The translations under genes and the position numbers were made by a program. Shown here one piece after another: positions 44,915 to 53,786 of a stretch of 64,000 nt of DNA (its first letter is position 1; each line of letters starts with the position of its first letter). Under the pieces are notes generated by a model. The model had not been told where the DNA came from. It made no database searches and saw only the letters and a list, made by a program, of their open reading frames with translations. The DNA is taken from assembly GCA_963761475.1 (NCBI GenBank), contig CAVXGT010000012.1, positions 1 to 64,000 on the forward strand, read 5' to 3'. Source of the stretch: Ga0077555 sp963761475. Lineage in GTDB: Bacteria > Pseudomonadota > Alphaproteobacteria > Rhizobiales > Hyphomicrobiaceae.

Positions 44915-46591
44915 TCAGCCAGTCTTGGCATAGCGGAAGGTGAACGCCGGCGCTCCCCCCAGCACCACCTGGTCGCCGTCGGCCAGCACCACGTGCTCCT
45001 TGAGCTCGCCGTTGACCGTCATCGGATTGGCGTTGGCCCGGTCGGCGGTGAGATTGTGAATTTCGAACTTTCCATCCGCCACCTCGACCAACCGGGCGTG
45101 ATGCCGCGAGACCCGGATATCATTGATCCGGATATCATCGCCCGTATGCCGCCCGATCGTTGCGGTTGGCGCCGTGACCTTGAACGTCCCGAGTCCCTCG
45201 CCGAACTCCAACGTCGCCAGAGCCGGCGTTGCCGCCGCAGCCGGCGCCTGCGCCACCGTCGGCTCCGCCGTCGCGATGATCGGCGGCGCCGTCGCAGCGG
45301 CCCCCTCCGTCAGCGCCGCGCCGAAGCGCTTCTCCAGCATCCGCATCGCAATCGTCGGCAGCCCCGTCGAGAACATGCACATCAACACCGCCGTCGAGAA
45401 CATCAGCGGCGACACGATCTCCTTGTCGCGAAACACCGTGATCACGATGATACCCATCAGACCCTTGGTTTGCAGCAGCATGCCGATGCCAATCGAGAAC
45501 GGCCAGTTTTCACCCGCAAAACGCGCAGCCAGTCCGTGCCCGACAACCTTGCCGAACACACACAGCACCGACGAGATGCCGAACAGGATCCAAACTGTCG
45601 GATCGTTGAATGCGAAATCGGTGCGCAGCCCCGTGATGAGAAAGAAGAACGGCATCAGCACGAGGCTGGTCGGACGGTCGAGACTGTGCGCCGCCAGTTC
45701 CCGGACCCGGTCGGGCAGAAAGACGCCGGCAACAAACGCGCCGAGCACGGGATGCAACTCGGTGATCGACGTGATCGCTGAGGCGACGAAGATCGATAGC
45801 GCCGCAAGCGTCATGACCGCGCTCTCAGGCGCCTCGTTGACAAGCATCCGACGCAAGATCGGCGAGGCCACATAGAGCGTGAATCCAATCGACAGCGCTC
45901 CGCCGAGGAACGCTTTCATCAGCGCTTCCGGTATTGTGCCGCCGATCCCCGCGAGCGCCGACACCAGCGCGAGTCCCATCCACATCAGCGTGTCGGCAAG
46001 CCCCGAGCTTGCCAGCGCCACCGCGCCGATCCGCTTTTGCGTCATCTTCAGTTCGCGCAGGATGAGCGCCAAAATCGGCAGCGCCGACACCGCGATAACC
46101 AGTCCATACGCGAGCGCGAACGAGTAGATCGGCGGCTTGTAGTTGTGCGCCGCCGGGATCGCATAATAGATGCCGAAGCCGGCCACGATGCCGATACCCC
46201 AACCGATCAGCATGCCCGGCACACCGATCAGGAACACCGTCCGGCCCGATTTGCGCACCAGTTCCTTGTCCGCGTCCGCGCCCGCCAGGAAACCGAACAG
46301 ACACACCGCAATCGTCGCCAGCGCTGCAATCCCGTCGGCCCGGTTGACTGCATTGCCGTTGTAGGTGGTGATGCCGAACAGCGACTTGAACAGGTCCGGC
46401 GCCAGAGCCCCGAAAATCGCTGGTCCCAGGATCACCCCGCAGAAGATCTGGATGACACCCAGCGGAAACCACCGCCCAAGCTGCAACGGTCGCCACAGCA
46501 GGTAGGGAATGAGAATGACGATGCATGCCTGCACCAACAGCATGTTGGCCGGCTTCAGGCCCTGCAATAGATGTATCAGCTCAGCATACAT
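44915..46591 (-). CDS. Cation:proton antiporter (CPA2-like) fused to a C-terminal FHA domain
   Basis: A 558-residue protein in two parts. Residues about 1-400 form a 12- or 13-helix Na+/H+ exchanger: GVIQIFCGVILGPAIFGALA, SSGLADTLMWMGLALVSA, ITELHPVLGAFVAGVFLPDR and LLQTKGLMGIIVITVFRDKE. After an Ala/Pro linker, residues about 460-558 are an FHA domain with ATIGRHTGDDIRI, VSRHHARLVEV and the later NPMTVNGELKEHVVLADGDQ, the G-R, S-x-x-H and N-G signatures of phosphothreonine binding. The exchanger would thus be tethered to or controlled by a Ser/Thr-phosphorylated partner. No kinase gene is adjacent. Confidence 0.85.
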   Translation of the reverse strand: MYAELIHLLQGLKPANMLLVQACIVILIPYLLWRPLQLGRWFPLGVIQIFCGVILGPAIFGALAPDLFKSLFGITTYNGNAVNRADGIAALATIAVCLFGFLAGADADKELVRKSGRTVFLIGVPGMLIGWGIGIVAGFGIYYAIPAAHNYKPPIYSFALAYGLVIAVSALPILALILRELKMTQKRIGAVALASSGLADTLMWMGLALVSALAGIGGTIPEALMKAFLGGALSIGFTLYVASPILRRMLVNEAPESAVMTLAALSIFVASAITSITELHPVLGAFVAGVFLPDRVRELAAHSLDRPTSLVLMPFFFLITGLRTDFAFNDPTVWILFGISSVLCVFGKVVGHGLAARFAGENWPFSIGIGMLLQTKGLMGIIVITVFRDKEIVSPLMFSTAVLMCMFSTGLPTIAMRMLEKRFGAALTEGAAATAPPIIATAEPTVAQAPAAAATPALATLEFGEGLGTFKVTAPTATIGRHTGDDIRINDIRVSRHHARLVEVADGKFEIHNLTADRANANPMTVNGELKEHVVLADGDQVVLGGAPAFTFRYAKTG

Positions 46592-46942
46592 GGCCGCTCA
46601 CCTGAATGATCGTTCGCAATTCGACTGGGACACGCCGCAACGGGTGCGTTGAAGGCTTGTGCAAACAAGGGCTGGAGAGTCGTGAGGCCCGCGGAGACTC
46701 TCATAAAGCCCCCTCATGAGCAATCGCTTGGCCGCCGATCACGGCAAGTTTTGCCGTTAGAATGAATAGGCGCCCACCGTTGGCTCACCTGTGTCCGCCA
46801 CGTAACAGGTCGCCCAGGCGGCTGCGCGGGCGCTGGCCCATTGCCGATCCGGCACAGCCAATTGGGCCCGCTGGCGTCAATCCAGGCCTTGCATTGCCAC
46901 TTTGTCCCGTGACACGCTCAGGCCTGCACCGGGGAGGTTCAC
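46592..46942. other. Intergenic region (divergent promoters)
   Basis: 351 bases between the antiporter and the luciferase-like gene. No gene, strong hairpin or convincing promoter was recognised. Confidence 0.35.
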
Positions 46943-47938
46943 ATGAAAGTCGGCATTCTCCAATTCTTCGGTTGGCGCGACCGTACCGTCCCGCTCAACT
47001 CGGTCTACGCCACCGCGCTCGAGCGATTCACCATCATGGATGAAACCGGCTACGACTGCGTCTGGCTCGCCGAGCATCACTTCTCCAGTTTCTCGGTCTG
47101 CCCCTCGGTGCACATGATGGGCACATGGGCCGCCGCCCGCACCAAGCGACTGCGCATCGGCATGGCCGTCTCGTTGGCCCCCTTCTACAATCCCCTGCGC
47201 CTCGCCGAGGAGATAGCCCTTCTCGATGTCCTCTCCGGCGGCCGTGTCAACTGGGGGGCCGGCCGCGGCTTCGAGCGCAGCGAGTTTGCAGCCTTCGGCA
47301 TCCCCGGCGAGGAAAGCGCGCCCCGCTTCCACGAGGCCGTCGACATCGTGCTCAAGGCCTGGACCAACGAGCGCCTGAGCTACCAGGGCACCTTCCACAG
47401 CTACGACAATGTCGAGGTCCTCCCCAAGCCCATGCAATCGCCGATGCCCGTCTGGATGGCGGCCTCCTCCACCAACGCCATCGATTGGGCGGCAAGCCAG
47501 GGCCACTCGATTCTCATGGACCCCCACTCCTCCCGTGCCGACCTGGTCACCAAGCGCCGCCACTATGCCGAGAAGCTCAAGGCCGCCGGCCACTCAGACG
47601 CCGGCCGCACCATCCCCATGGCCCGCCTCGTCGCCGTCGACGAGAGCGCCGACAAGGCCCGCGAAGTCGCCCGCCGCGTGGCGCAATGGACCGTTGCCTC
47701 CTACGTCGGCCCCAAGCACAAGGACAACGTCCGCCAGGAGCAGCGCACCTTCGGCGGCAAGGACCCAGTCGACTACTACCTCGACGACGTCATGGTCCAC
47801 GGCACGCCCGAGATGGTGGTCGACCAGTTGCAGTCGTTCTCGAGCGAGATCGGCATGGACTACCTGATGGCAGCCCCTATGAGCGGCCGCTCCTTCCGCC
47901 TCTTGACCGACAAGGTGCTGCCGAAAATCGCGCACTGA
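46943..47938 (+). CDS. LLM-class flavin-dependent oxidoreductase (luciferase-like)
   Basis: A 331-residue TIM-barrel flavoprotein of the bacterial luciferase superfamily: YDCVWLAEHHFSSFSVCPSV, RLRIGMAVSLAPFYNPLRLA, LLDVLSGGRVNWGAGRGF and MPVWMAASSTNAIDWAA. Such proteins use FMN (or F420) to oxidise alkanals, alkanesulfonates or aromatic compounds. A separate flavin reductase would be needed and is not seen nearby. The substrate is unknown. It stands alone on the plus strand. Confidence 0.85.
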   Translation: MKVGILQFFGWRDRTVPLNSVYATALERFTIMDETGYDCVWLAEHHFSSFSVCPSVHMMGTWAAARTKRLRIGMAVSLAPFYNPLRLAEEIALLDVLSGGRVNWGAGRGFERSEFAAFGIPGEESAPRFHEAVDIVLKAWTNERLSYQGTFHSYDNVEVLPKPMQSPMPVWMAASSTNAIDWAASQGHSILMDPHSSRADLVTKRRHYAEKLKAAGHSDAGRTIPMARLVAVDESADKAREVARRVAQWTVASYVGPKHKDNVRQEQRTFGGKDPVDYYLDDVMVHGTPEMVVDQLQSFSSEIGMDYLMAAPMSGRSFRLLTDKVLPKIAH

Positions 47939-48158
47939 ACCAAGGGCCGCCTCGCGCCAAAGCAGATCATCAGAACGCGTCGCACCCCTTGCGGATCATT
48001 GCGTCAACCCGCACAGTGTCGCCGACGCCCGCACACGATATCGCCGTCAGTGGCTGTACCTGCCGGGCGCCCGTGACACCGAGGCCGCGGACGCGCCGCC
48101 GGTTACGCCCCACGCCGACCGGCGCCGCCCTGCAAACGACTTCATCGGAGCAATCATC

Positions 48159-48659
48159 ATGGCAACCAGAAACGACTTCACCGCTGAGGAATGGGCCAAG
48201 CTGATGGAAAGCGTGATGCTGGCGAGCATCGCCATCACGGCAGCCGAGCCAAGCGGGATCTGGGGCACCGTCAAGGAGGGATTTGCCACCGCAAAAAGCA
48301 TGGCGGCTGCCAAGGCTGCCGGCGGCGGCCTAACCGCTGAGGTCGTCGACGCCCTGCAGACGTCCGAAGGCCGCACCATCGCCCAGGATCAGGTCAAGCA
48401 GCGCTTGGCTGGCGCCAGGGCCGCGATCGTCGTCGAGCGCGCCATCGCCGAGCTTGGCGAGGTTGCAGCGCTGCTCGAAGCCCGCGCCGGTGCCGACGCG
48501 CCCGTCTTCAAGCAGTGGCTCTACGACACCGCGCTGCGCGTGGCCGACGCTTCCAAGGAAGGCGGCTTCCTGGGCTTTGGCGGCGTGAAGATTTCCGAAA
48601 ACGAGAAGGCAACCCTCAACCAGATTGCCGACGCGCTGAGGCTGCCGAACGTCGCCTGA
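48159..48659 (+). CDS. Conserved hypothetical protein
   Basis: A 166-residue soluble, mostly helical protein I do not recognise by name. It starts MATRNDFTAEEWAKLMESVM and ends with KEGGFLGFGGVKISENEKAT then LNQIADALRLPN. The middle is Ala-rich with heptad-like spacing. The Gly-rich GGFLGFGGVKIS before the last helix looks like the conserved core. It has no signal peptide or membrane segment. A GGAGCAATC precedes the ATG. Possibly an alphaproteobacterial family without known function. Confidence 0.6.
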   Translation: MATRNDFTAEEWAKLMESVMLASIAITAAEPSGIWGTVKEGFATAKSMAAAKAAGGGLTAEVVDALQTSEGRTIAQDQVKQRLAGARAAIVVERAIAELGEVAALLEARAGADAPVFKQWLYDTALRVADASKEGGFLGFGGVKISENEKATLNQIADALRLPNVA

Positions 48660-48768
48660 ACCGCTCGAGTGAAACGCCACGATCTCAGCGCCTTGTCGAA
48701 TAGCGGCAGGCGCCCGCCGGGTCGCAGGATCGCGACGGCGCCAGCGCCGAGCGCACCCAGCGCCGCCT

Positions 48769-49041
48769 TCAGGCCAACAGGTCCTGGTAGGCGGCGTTGC
48801 GTTGGATGAAGGCCGCCACGAATGAGCAGCGCGGCACGACCTTAAGCCCTTCGGCCCTCACCGCATCCAGCGTCGCCCGAACGAGCTTGCCGCCGACGCC
48901 ACGCCCTTCAAGCTCGCGCGGCACCTCGGCGTGGTTGAGCGTGATCACGCCACCGCCCCGTCGGTAGGCGACAAATGCGATCCGGCCCTCGACATCCATC
49001 TCGAACCGGCTCTGCGCCGCATTGTCGACGATCTCAGCCAT
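48769..49041 (-). CDS. GNAT-type N-acetyltransferase (YidJ / GCN5-related, short form)
   Basis: A 90-residue member of the short GNAT family (Acetyltransf_CG): ESR-like QSRFEMDVEGRIAFVAYRR, ITLNHAEVPRELEGRGVGGK with the acetyl-CoA loop R-G-x-G-x-G/K, and VVPRCSFVAAFIQRN near the end, where the Cys and C-terminal Tyr are conserved. Substrates are unknown. ATG 49041 is preferred because GGGAG lies 7 bases before it; another ATG six bases upstream is too close to that site. Confidence 0.85.
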   Translation of the reverse strand: MAEIVDNAAQSRFEMDVEGRIAFVAYRRGGGVITLNHAEVPRELEGRGVGGKLVRATLDAVRAEGLKVVPRCSFVAAFIQRNAAYQDLLA

Positions 49042-49110
49042 TCTCATTCTCCCATGCAGGCGTCACGCCGCAGCCATCGAGAACCCGGTCCACCATCTGC
49101 GCCCGCGAAA

Positions 49111-50349
49111 TCACGCCTTGATCCGGACCGGCAGGCTCTTGATGCCCCTGATGAAGTTCGAATAGAGCCGACGCGCCGGCCCCACCACCTCGATCTCCAG
49201 GCCGCGCTTCAGGATTTCCTCCCACAGGATGCGCAGTTGCAGGTCCGCCAGCCGGTCGCCAACACAGCGGTGGATGCCGGCCCCGTAGGAGAGGTGCTGA
49301 CGCGGTTTTGCCCGGTCGATGATGAAGGAGTTGGCATGAGGAATGACGCTCTCGTCCCGGTTGCCCGAAACGTACCACATGACAACCTTGTCCCCCTTGG
49401 CGATGGTGTGGCCGCCAAGCTCCACGTCCCGAGTAGCCGTGCGCCGCATATGGATCACCGGCGTCTGGTAGCGGATCGTCTCGGCAACGAGGCTCGGCAC
49501 CAGTGCTGGATTGGCCTTGAGCTTTGCCCACTCGGCCGGATTCTGCGAGAGCGCCAGCAATCCACCCGACATCGAGTTGCGCGTCGTGTCGTTGCCACCG
49601 ACGATCAGCAGTGCCAGATTGCCGACGAACTCGTGGCCAGGCATGTCGCGCGTCGCCTGCGAGTGAGCCATCATTGAGATCAAGTCGAGTTTCGGTGGCG
49701 CCTTGGCGCGCTCGTCCCACAACACTTTGAACGCAGCCCCCATCCGCTCGAGCTCGGCGAACCGCGCCTCCTCGCTCCGCACCGGCGCATCCTCGGCGTT
49801 GACGTTACAGATCGCAACGTCCGACCAGTGCGTCAGCTTGCGCCGCTCCTCGAACGGGAAATCAAATAGCGTCGCCAGCATCATCGTGGTGAGCTCGATC
49901 GAAACCTTGTCGACCCAGTCGAACGTCTCGTTACGCGGCAGTTGGTCCAGCACTTCGCACGTGCGCTGGCGAATGATGGTCTCGTAGTGCGCCAGGTTGA
50001 CGGGTGCCGCCACCGGCGCCACCGTTTTGCGCTGCACCGTATGGCGTGGCGGATCCATGCGGATGAAGCTGCCACGTTTGAGATCCTCGCGTTGATCGAG
50101 AATCTGTATGCCGCCGAGTTGCGAGGAATAGGTCTGGTGGTCGATCTCCACCGCCATGATGTCGTCGTAGCGGGTCACTGACCAGTAGGGCCCGTACTCA
50201 CTTGCCGGGCAGTAGTGGATCGGAGCCTCACGCCTCAAGCGCGCGAACAGCGGTTGCCATGTATCTCTTTCGTAGAGCCCGGGATCGCTCACATCAAGCG
50301 TCGCCAGATCGACCTTATCAGCGCTGTGTTCGAGAGCGACACTTGTCAT
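49111..50349 (-). CDS. Cytochrome P450 (CYP153-like)
   Basis: A 412-residue soluble bacterial P450. The I-helix is LIVGGNDTTRNSMSGGLLAL, the ExxR is in VAETIRYQTPVIHM, and the haem Cys is in HLSYGAGIHRCVGDRLA. The combination GGNDTTRNSM, VVMWYVSGNRDE and the C-terminal SNFIRGIKSLPVRI is what I associate with the CYP153 group, which hydroxylates alkanes or fatty acids at the terminal carbon. A ferredoxin and reductase are required but not present here. Start ATG 50349; a longer in-frame start lacks homology. It follows the TIR pair by 121 bases on the same strand. Confidence 0.82.
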   Translation of the reverse strand: MTSVALEHSADKVDLATLDVSDPGLYERDTWQPLFARLRREAPIHYCPASEYGPYWSVTRYDDIMAVEIDHQTYSSQLGGIQILDQREDLKRGSFIRMDPPRHTVQRKTVAPVAAPVNLAHYETIIRQRTCEVLDQLPRNETFDWVDKVSIELTTMMLATLFDFPFEERRKLTHWSDVAICNVNAEDAPVRSEEARFAELERMGAAFKVLWDERAKAPPKLDLISMMAHSQATRDMPGHEFVGNLALLIVGGNDTTRNSMSGGLLALSQNPAEWAKLKANPALVPSLVAETIRYQTPVIHMRRTATRDVELGGHTIAKGDKVVMWYVSGNRDESVIPHANSFIIDRAKPRQHLSYGAGIHRCVGDRLADLQLRILWEEILKRGLEIEVVGPARRLYSNFIRGIKSLPVRIKA

Positions 50350-50470
50350 GAGAGGCACCCCATCGCGATTCCGGCCGGCGCCGGCTTGCACAAGGGCCAA
50401 GCTTATCCCAACTTACCGCCAGCGAAAGCCCCCACCCTCCCCCGGGCCCGCCAACGACCATCGTTCAGAT

Positions 50471-50992
50471 CTACGCTATCGCCTGCAGGTCGCGGTCGTC
50501 GCTGGCCGCACCCTCTTGGCTAACCGCCTCCCAGCGCGACACCGGCTCGGAAGGACGCGGCAACCTGTCCGTTCCCGACACCAACGACGTCAGGATCGGG
50601 TCGTCGTCGTCGAACTGCATCTCGAGCGTCCCAGTCTCGGCGAACGACACCGGATCGAAATACGCCCGGTGCACGCCGTCCGGCGCCAGCAGCTCCGCCC
50701 CCTCCGCCGCTGTCACCGGCATCAACCAAGTCACTGGCCGCCGGAGCCCCAGCGCCATGCCGATCTGACGGCGTAGCATCGCATCCTGATCCAGCGTGTC
50801 GGCATCGGCCACGATCAGGCAGCCTGCGCTGCTCTCCATGTGCCAGCGCAGTTCTTCCGGCCAACCCCTGGGATCGAACTGCCAGTTTCCGGCATCTCGA
50901 ACCCCGAATCCCATGCGCGAAAGCTTGTGCTGGATCGCATGCGCGACGCTATCCGTTCGCGCGCCGTACGACAGGAAGATCTCAGTCGTCAT
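50471..50992 (-). CDS. TIR-like protein lacking the catalytic Glu (pseudo-TIR)
   Basis: A 173-residue protein whose first 95 residues look like a TIR fold: strand A and loop EIFLSYGARTDSVAHAI, GFGVRDAGNW, ESSAGCLIVADADTLDQD, then RRQIGMALGLRRPVTWLMP. At the position of the NADase glutamate it has Gln76 (MLRRQIGMA). The acidic tail (FDDDDPIL) is unrelated. It overlaps the upstream TIR gene by 11 bases and has its own AAAGGTG ribosome site, so the two are made together. It could be a regulatory partner or a decoy. The fold call is moderate; it might be another Rossmann-like domain. Confidence 0.6.
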   Translation of the reverse strand: MTTEIFLSYGARTDSVAHAIQHKLSRMGFGVRDAGNWQFDPRGWPEELRWHMESSAGCLIVADADTLDQDAMLRRQIGMALGLRRPVTWLMPVTAAEGAELLAPDGVHRAYFDPVSFAETGTLEMQFDDDDPILTSLVSGTDRLPRPSEPVSRWEAVSQEGAASDDRDLQAIA

Positions 50993-51584
50993 GGTTGTCA
51001 CCTTTCGGCTTCAGCTCGCGCCGGATGCGCTCCTGCAGCTTGCGAACCCCGTCACCGCCCAGCCCACCCGGCTCGTCGGTGACATGCCTAACGCGACCGT
51101 AGAAACCCTTGCTCAAACGCACCGGCGGTGGCGGCGGTACGCCCGTGCCGCCCATCGCCGCCTGCATCTGCTGCGGCTTGGCGCGCTGGAAAACCCGCAC
51201 CCGCTCGAGCAACTGCCTCTCGTACTCGTCGAAATCGTCGATATGGACGGCATGCAGATGGCGCAGCATATCGAAATCGCTGATCCGGGCCGGCACGCAG
51301 TCATAGAGCATCGGCACCGTCTTCACTTGCGCCCCCGCCGCAATCCCGGCCTCGTAGTCGAGCCAGCGGCTGCTCGCGAACCGCGGGGAGGCAAGAACCA
51401 GCAACTCGTTCGACATCCGCAACCGCGCCACGATCTCGTCGCGGAAATGCACGCCGGCGTCCAGATCCTTGGCATCGATCCAGCACGCGACACCCAACGA
51501 CTTCAGCACGCGCTCAATAAGCCTCGCCACGCCCACATCGTGACTGGCGTGCGACAGGAAAACGGTATAGCGCGGAGCAGACAT
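50982..51584 (-). CDS. TIR-domain protein with intact catalytic Glu
   Basis: A 200-residue protein. The TIR_2 domain spans about residues 5-130: YTVFLSHASHDVGVARLIER, GVACWIDAKDLDAGVHF, and SNELLVLASPRFASSRWLDY followed by Glu78, the S-x-x-S-x-W-x-x-E pattern of NAD+-hydrolysing TIR domains. A poly-Pro linker (GVPPPPPVRL) leads to a short basic C-terminal module ending IRRELKPKGDNHDD. Bacterial TIR proteins make NAD-derived signals or deplete NAD in antiphage defence, or act as effectors. It precedes the pseudo-TIR gene, overlapping it. The sensor or effector partner typical of Thoeris is not seen nearby. Confidence 0.8.
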   Translation of the reverse strand: MSAPRYTVFLSHASHDVGVARLIERVLKSLGVACWIDAKDLDAGVHFRDEIVARLRMSNELLVLASPRFASSRWLDYEAGIAAGAQVKTVPMLYDCVPARISDFDMLRHLHAVHIDDFDEYERQLLERVRVFQRAKPQQMQAAMGGTGVPPPPPVRLSKGFYGRVRHVTDEPGGLGGDGVRKLQERIRRELKPKGDNHDD

Positions 51585-51747
51585 GCTCCGATCTAGGAAA
51601 CACTCTGCCTGATTCGGGCAAGAGAATGTGCGCGACAACCGACGAATTTTCGCCCGCCGTCGCCCCCGCGCACAACGTCACCCCCCTCAAGCCGGCAAGC
51701 GCAGAGGCGGCACGTAGGTACAGGCCCGACATTCCCAGAAGTCCCTC

Positions 51748-53616
51748 TCAGGCCGTCGGCTCAAGGGCCTCGAGCTCGTCGATCAGTCCCTCCAGCACCT
51801 TGAGCCCTTTCGCCCAGAAGGCGGGATCGCGGGCATCCAGTCCGAACGGCGCCAGCAGCTCCGAATGGTGTTTCGACCCGCCGGCCTTCAGCAGCGCGAA
51901 GTACTTGGCGACGAAATCGGGATGCGCCTCCTGGTAGAGGCCGTAGAGCGAGTTGACCAGGCAGTCGCCGAACGCATAGGCGTAGACGTAGAACGGCGAA
52001 TGGATGAAGTGCGGCACGTAGGCCCAGAACGTCTCGTAGCCGGGCCTGCACTCGACGGCCGGTCCGAGGCTCTCGACCTGAACCTCCATCCAGTACCGGC
52101 CGATGTCCTCGCTCGTGAGCTCGCCGTTGCGCCGGCCTTCGTGAACCTTGCGCTCGAACGTGTAGAAGGCGATCTGGCGCACGACCGTGTTGATCATGTC
52201 CTCCACCTTCTGTGCCAGCATCGCCTTGCGCTCGCGCGGATCGGTTGTACGGGCCAGCATGGCGCGGAACGTCAGCATCTCCCCGAACACCGATGCGGTC
52301 TCGGCAAGCGTCAGCGGCGTCGGTGCAAGCAGCGGACCCTGCGGCGCCGCCAGCACCTGGTGCACACCATGGCCAAGCTCGTGGGCCAGCGTCATCACGT
52401 CCCGCGCCTTGCCCTGGTAGTTCATGAGCACGTAAGGATGTGCCGAAGGCGTCGTCGGATGCGAGAATGCGCCTGGCGCCTTGCCCGCCCGCACCGGCGC
52501 ATCGATCCACCCGCTGGTGAAGAACCGGCCGGCAATATCCGCCATTTCAGGCGCAAACCCCCGGTAGGCATCGAGCACGATCCGCTCCGCATCGGGCCAC
52601 GGAATGGTCAGCTCCGGCTTCTCGGGCAGCGGCGCATTGCGGTCCCAGTGCGCGAGCTTGTCGAGCCCGAGCCAGCGCGCCTTCATCGCATAGTAGCGAT
52701 GCGCGGTCCTGGGGTAGGCTGCCCGCACCGTGGCCACCAGCGCTTCCACCACTTCAGGCTCGACCCGATTGGACAGATGGCGCGCATCCGCCACGTCCTT
52801 GAACCCGCGCCACCGGTCGGAAATCTCCTTGTCCTTGGCGAGCGTATTGGTGATCAGCGTGAACAGGCGGATGTTCTTGGCAAACACTTTGGCGAGTGCC
52901 TCCGCCGCCGCCTGTCGCTTGGCCCTGTCCGCGCTCATCAGGAAATTCAGCGTGGGCTCCAGCGCCAGCGGCTCCGCTTCCCCCGGCACCTCGAAGCGGA
53001 TCTCCGACATGGTCTCGTTGAACAGCCGGTCGAACGCGCCATTCGACGTCATGCTCTTCTCGAGGAAAAGCTGCTCGAGCTTCTCATCGAGTTGGTAGGG
53101 CTTTTCCTTGCGCAGGTCGTCGAGCCACGGCTTCACCCGCGCAAATGCCGGCTCCTTCAGCGCTTCAGCCAGGTCTTCCTCCGGAATCTGGTTGAGTTCC
53201 AGCTCGAAGAACAGGAAGTCGGAGGACGCCGCCGTCAGCTTCTCGCGCACATCGCCGTAGAACTTGGCCCGCGCCGTATCCGCCATGTTGGCGTAGTAGA
53301 GCAGCCCCGAGTAGGAGCCGAGCCGCCCCATCGTGTCGATCAGCGCCTCATAGGCCTCGATCGCCACCGCCAGCGCCTTGCCGTCCCGGCCGATGGCACC
53401 GAGCTTACCCTGGTAGCCCGCCTTGAGGTCGCGCGCCCTCTCCATCACGAGCGCCAGGTCACGCGCAACCTCTTCCGACTGCGGACCGGGATAGAGGTCG
53501 GCCAGATCCCATTCAGGCATCGCGCCGAGCTGCTGCGCGCCCTGCCCGTCTCCCGCCGCTGCTGGCACCGCGCCGCCGCCGAGACCGGATGAATGCAGCG
53601 TGTTTTCAGGTCTCAT
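51748..53616 (-). CDS. pepF: Oligoendopeptidase F family metallopeptidase (M3)
   Basis: A 622-residue cytoplasmic M3 peptidase. The zinc site is HELGH in MTLAHELGHGVHQVL, with the third ligand Glu in LTLAETASVFGEMLTF; PFYVYAYAFGDCLVNSLYGL is the conserved C-terminal tract. It cleaves short peptides of about 5-20 residues. The N-terminal 30 residues are Gly/Ala-rich and less conserved; the start is the ATG at 53616, preceded by AAGAGGGACGAC. It is divergent from the TauD-type gene. Confidence 0.93.
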   Translation of the reverse strand: MRPENTLHSSGLGGGAVPAAAGDGQGAQQLGAMPEWDLADLYPGPQSEEVARDLALVMERARDLKAGYQGKLGAIGRDGKALAVAIEAYEALIDTMGRLGSYSGLLYYANMADTARAKFYGDVREKLTAASSDFLFFELELNQIPEEDLAEALKEPAFARVKPWLDDLRKEKPYQLDEKLEQLFLEKSMTSNGAFDRLFNETMSEIRFEVPGEAEPLALEPTLNFLMSADRAKRQAAAEALAKVFAKNIRLFTLITNTLAKDKEISDRWRGFKDVADARHLSNRVEPEVVEALVATVRAAYPRTAHRYYAMKARWLGLDKLAHWDRNAPLPEKPELTIPWPDAERIVLDAYRGFAPEMADIAGRFFTSGWIDAPVRAGKAPGAFSHPTTPSAHPYVLMNYQGKARDVMTLAHELGHGVHQVLAAPQGPLLAPTPLTLAETASVFGEMLTFRAMLARTTDPRERKAMLAQKVEDMINTVVRQIAFYTFERKVHEGRRNGELTSEDIGRYWMEVQVESLGPAVECRPGYETFWAYVPHFIHSPFYVYAYAFGDCLVNSLYGLYQEAHPDFVAKYFALLKAGGSKHHSELLAPFGLDARDPAFWAKGLKVLEGLIDELEALEPTA

Positions 53617-53786
53617 GTGTCGTCCCTCTTGGCTCGCGTCCAGCTTTAGGCTCTATTTGCAGGGCTGAGGTCGGTGGATCAAGGGCGATCGAGCAATTTC
53701 CTTGCCCACGGGCGCCAGGACCTGCACGCTTGCCGCATTGGGTCAGACCATCACACCCGTCACCAACCACGCCGAGGATATGAGCC

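Noticed and set aside
50471..51584. A Thoeris antiphage system
   Set aside because: Thoeris needs a ThsA NADase effector beside the TIR gene; none is present.
51865..53592. A 575-codon open frame on the plus strand opposite pepF
   Set aside because: An Arg/His-rich shadow of the pepF coding strand.
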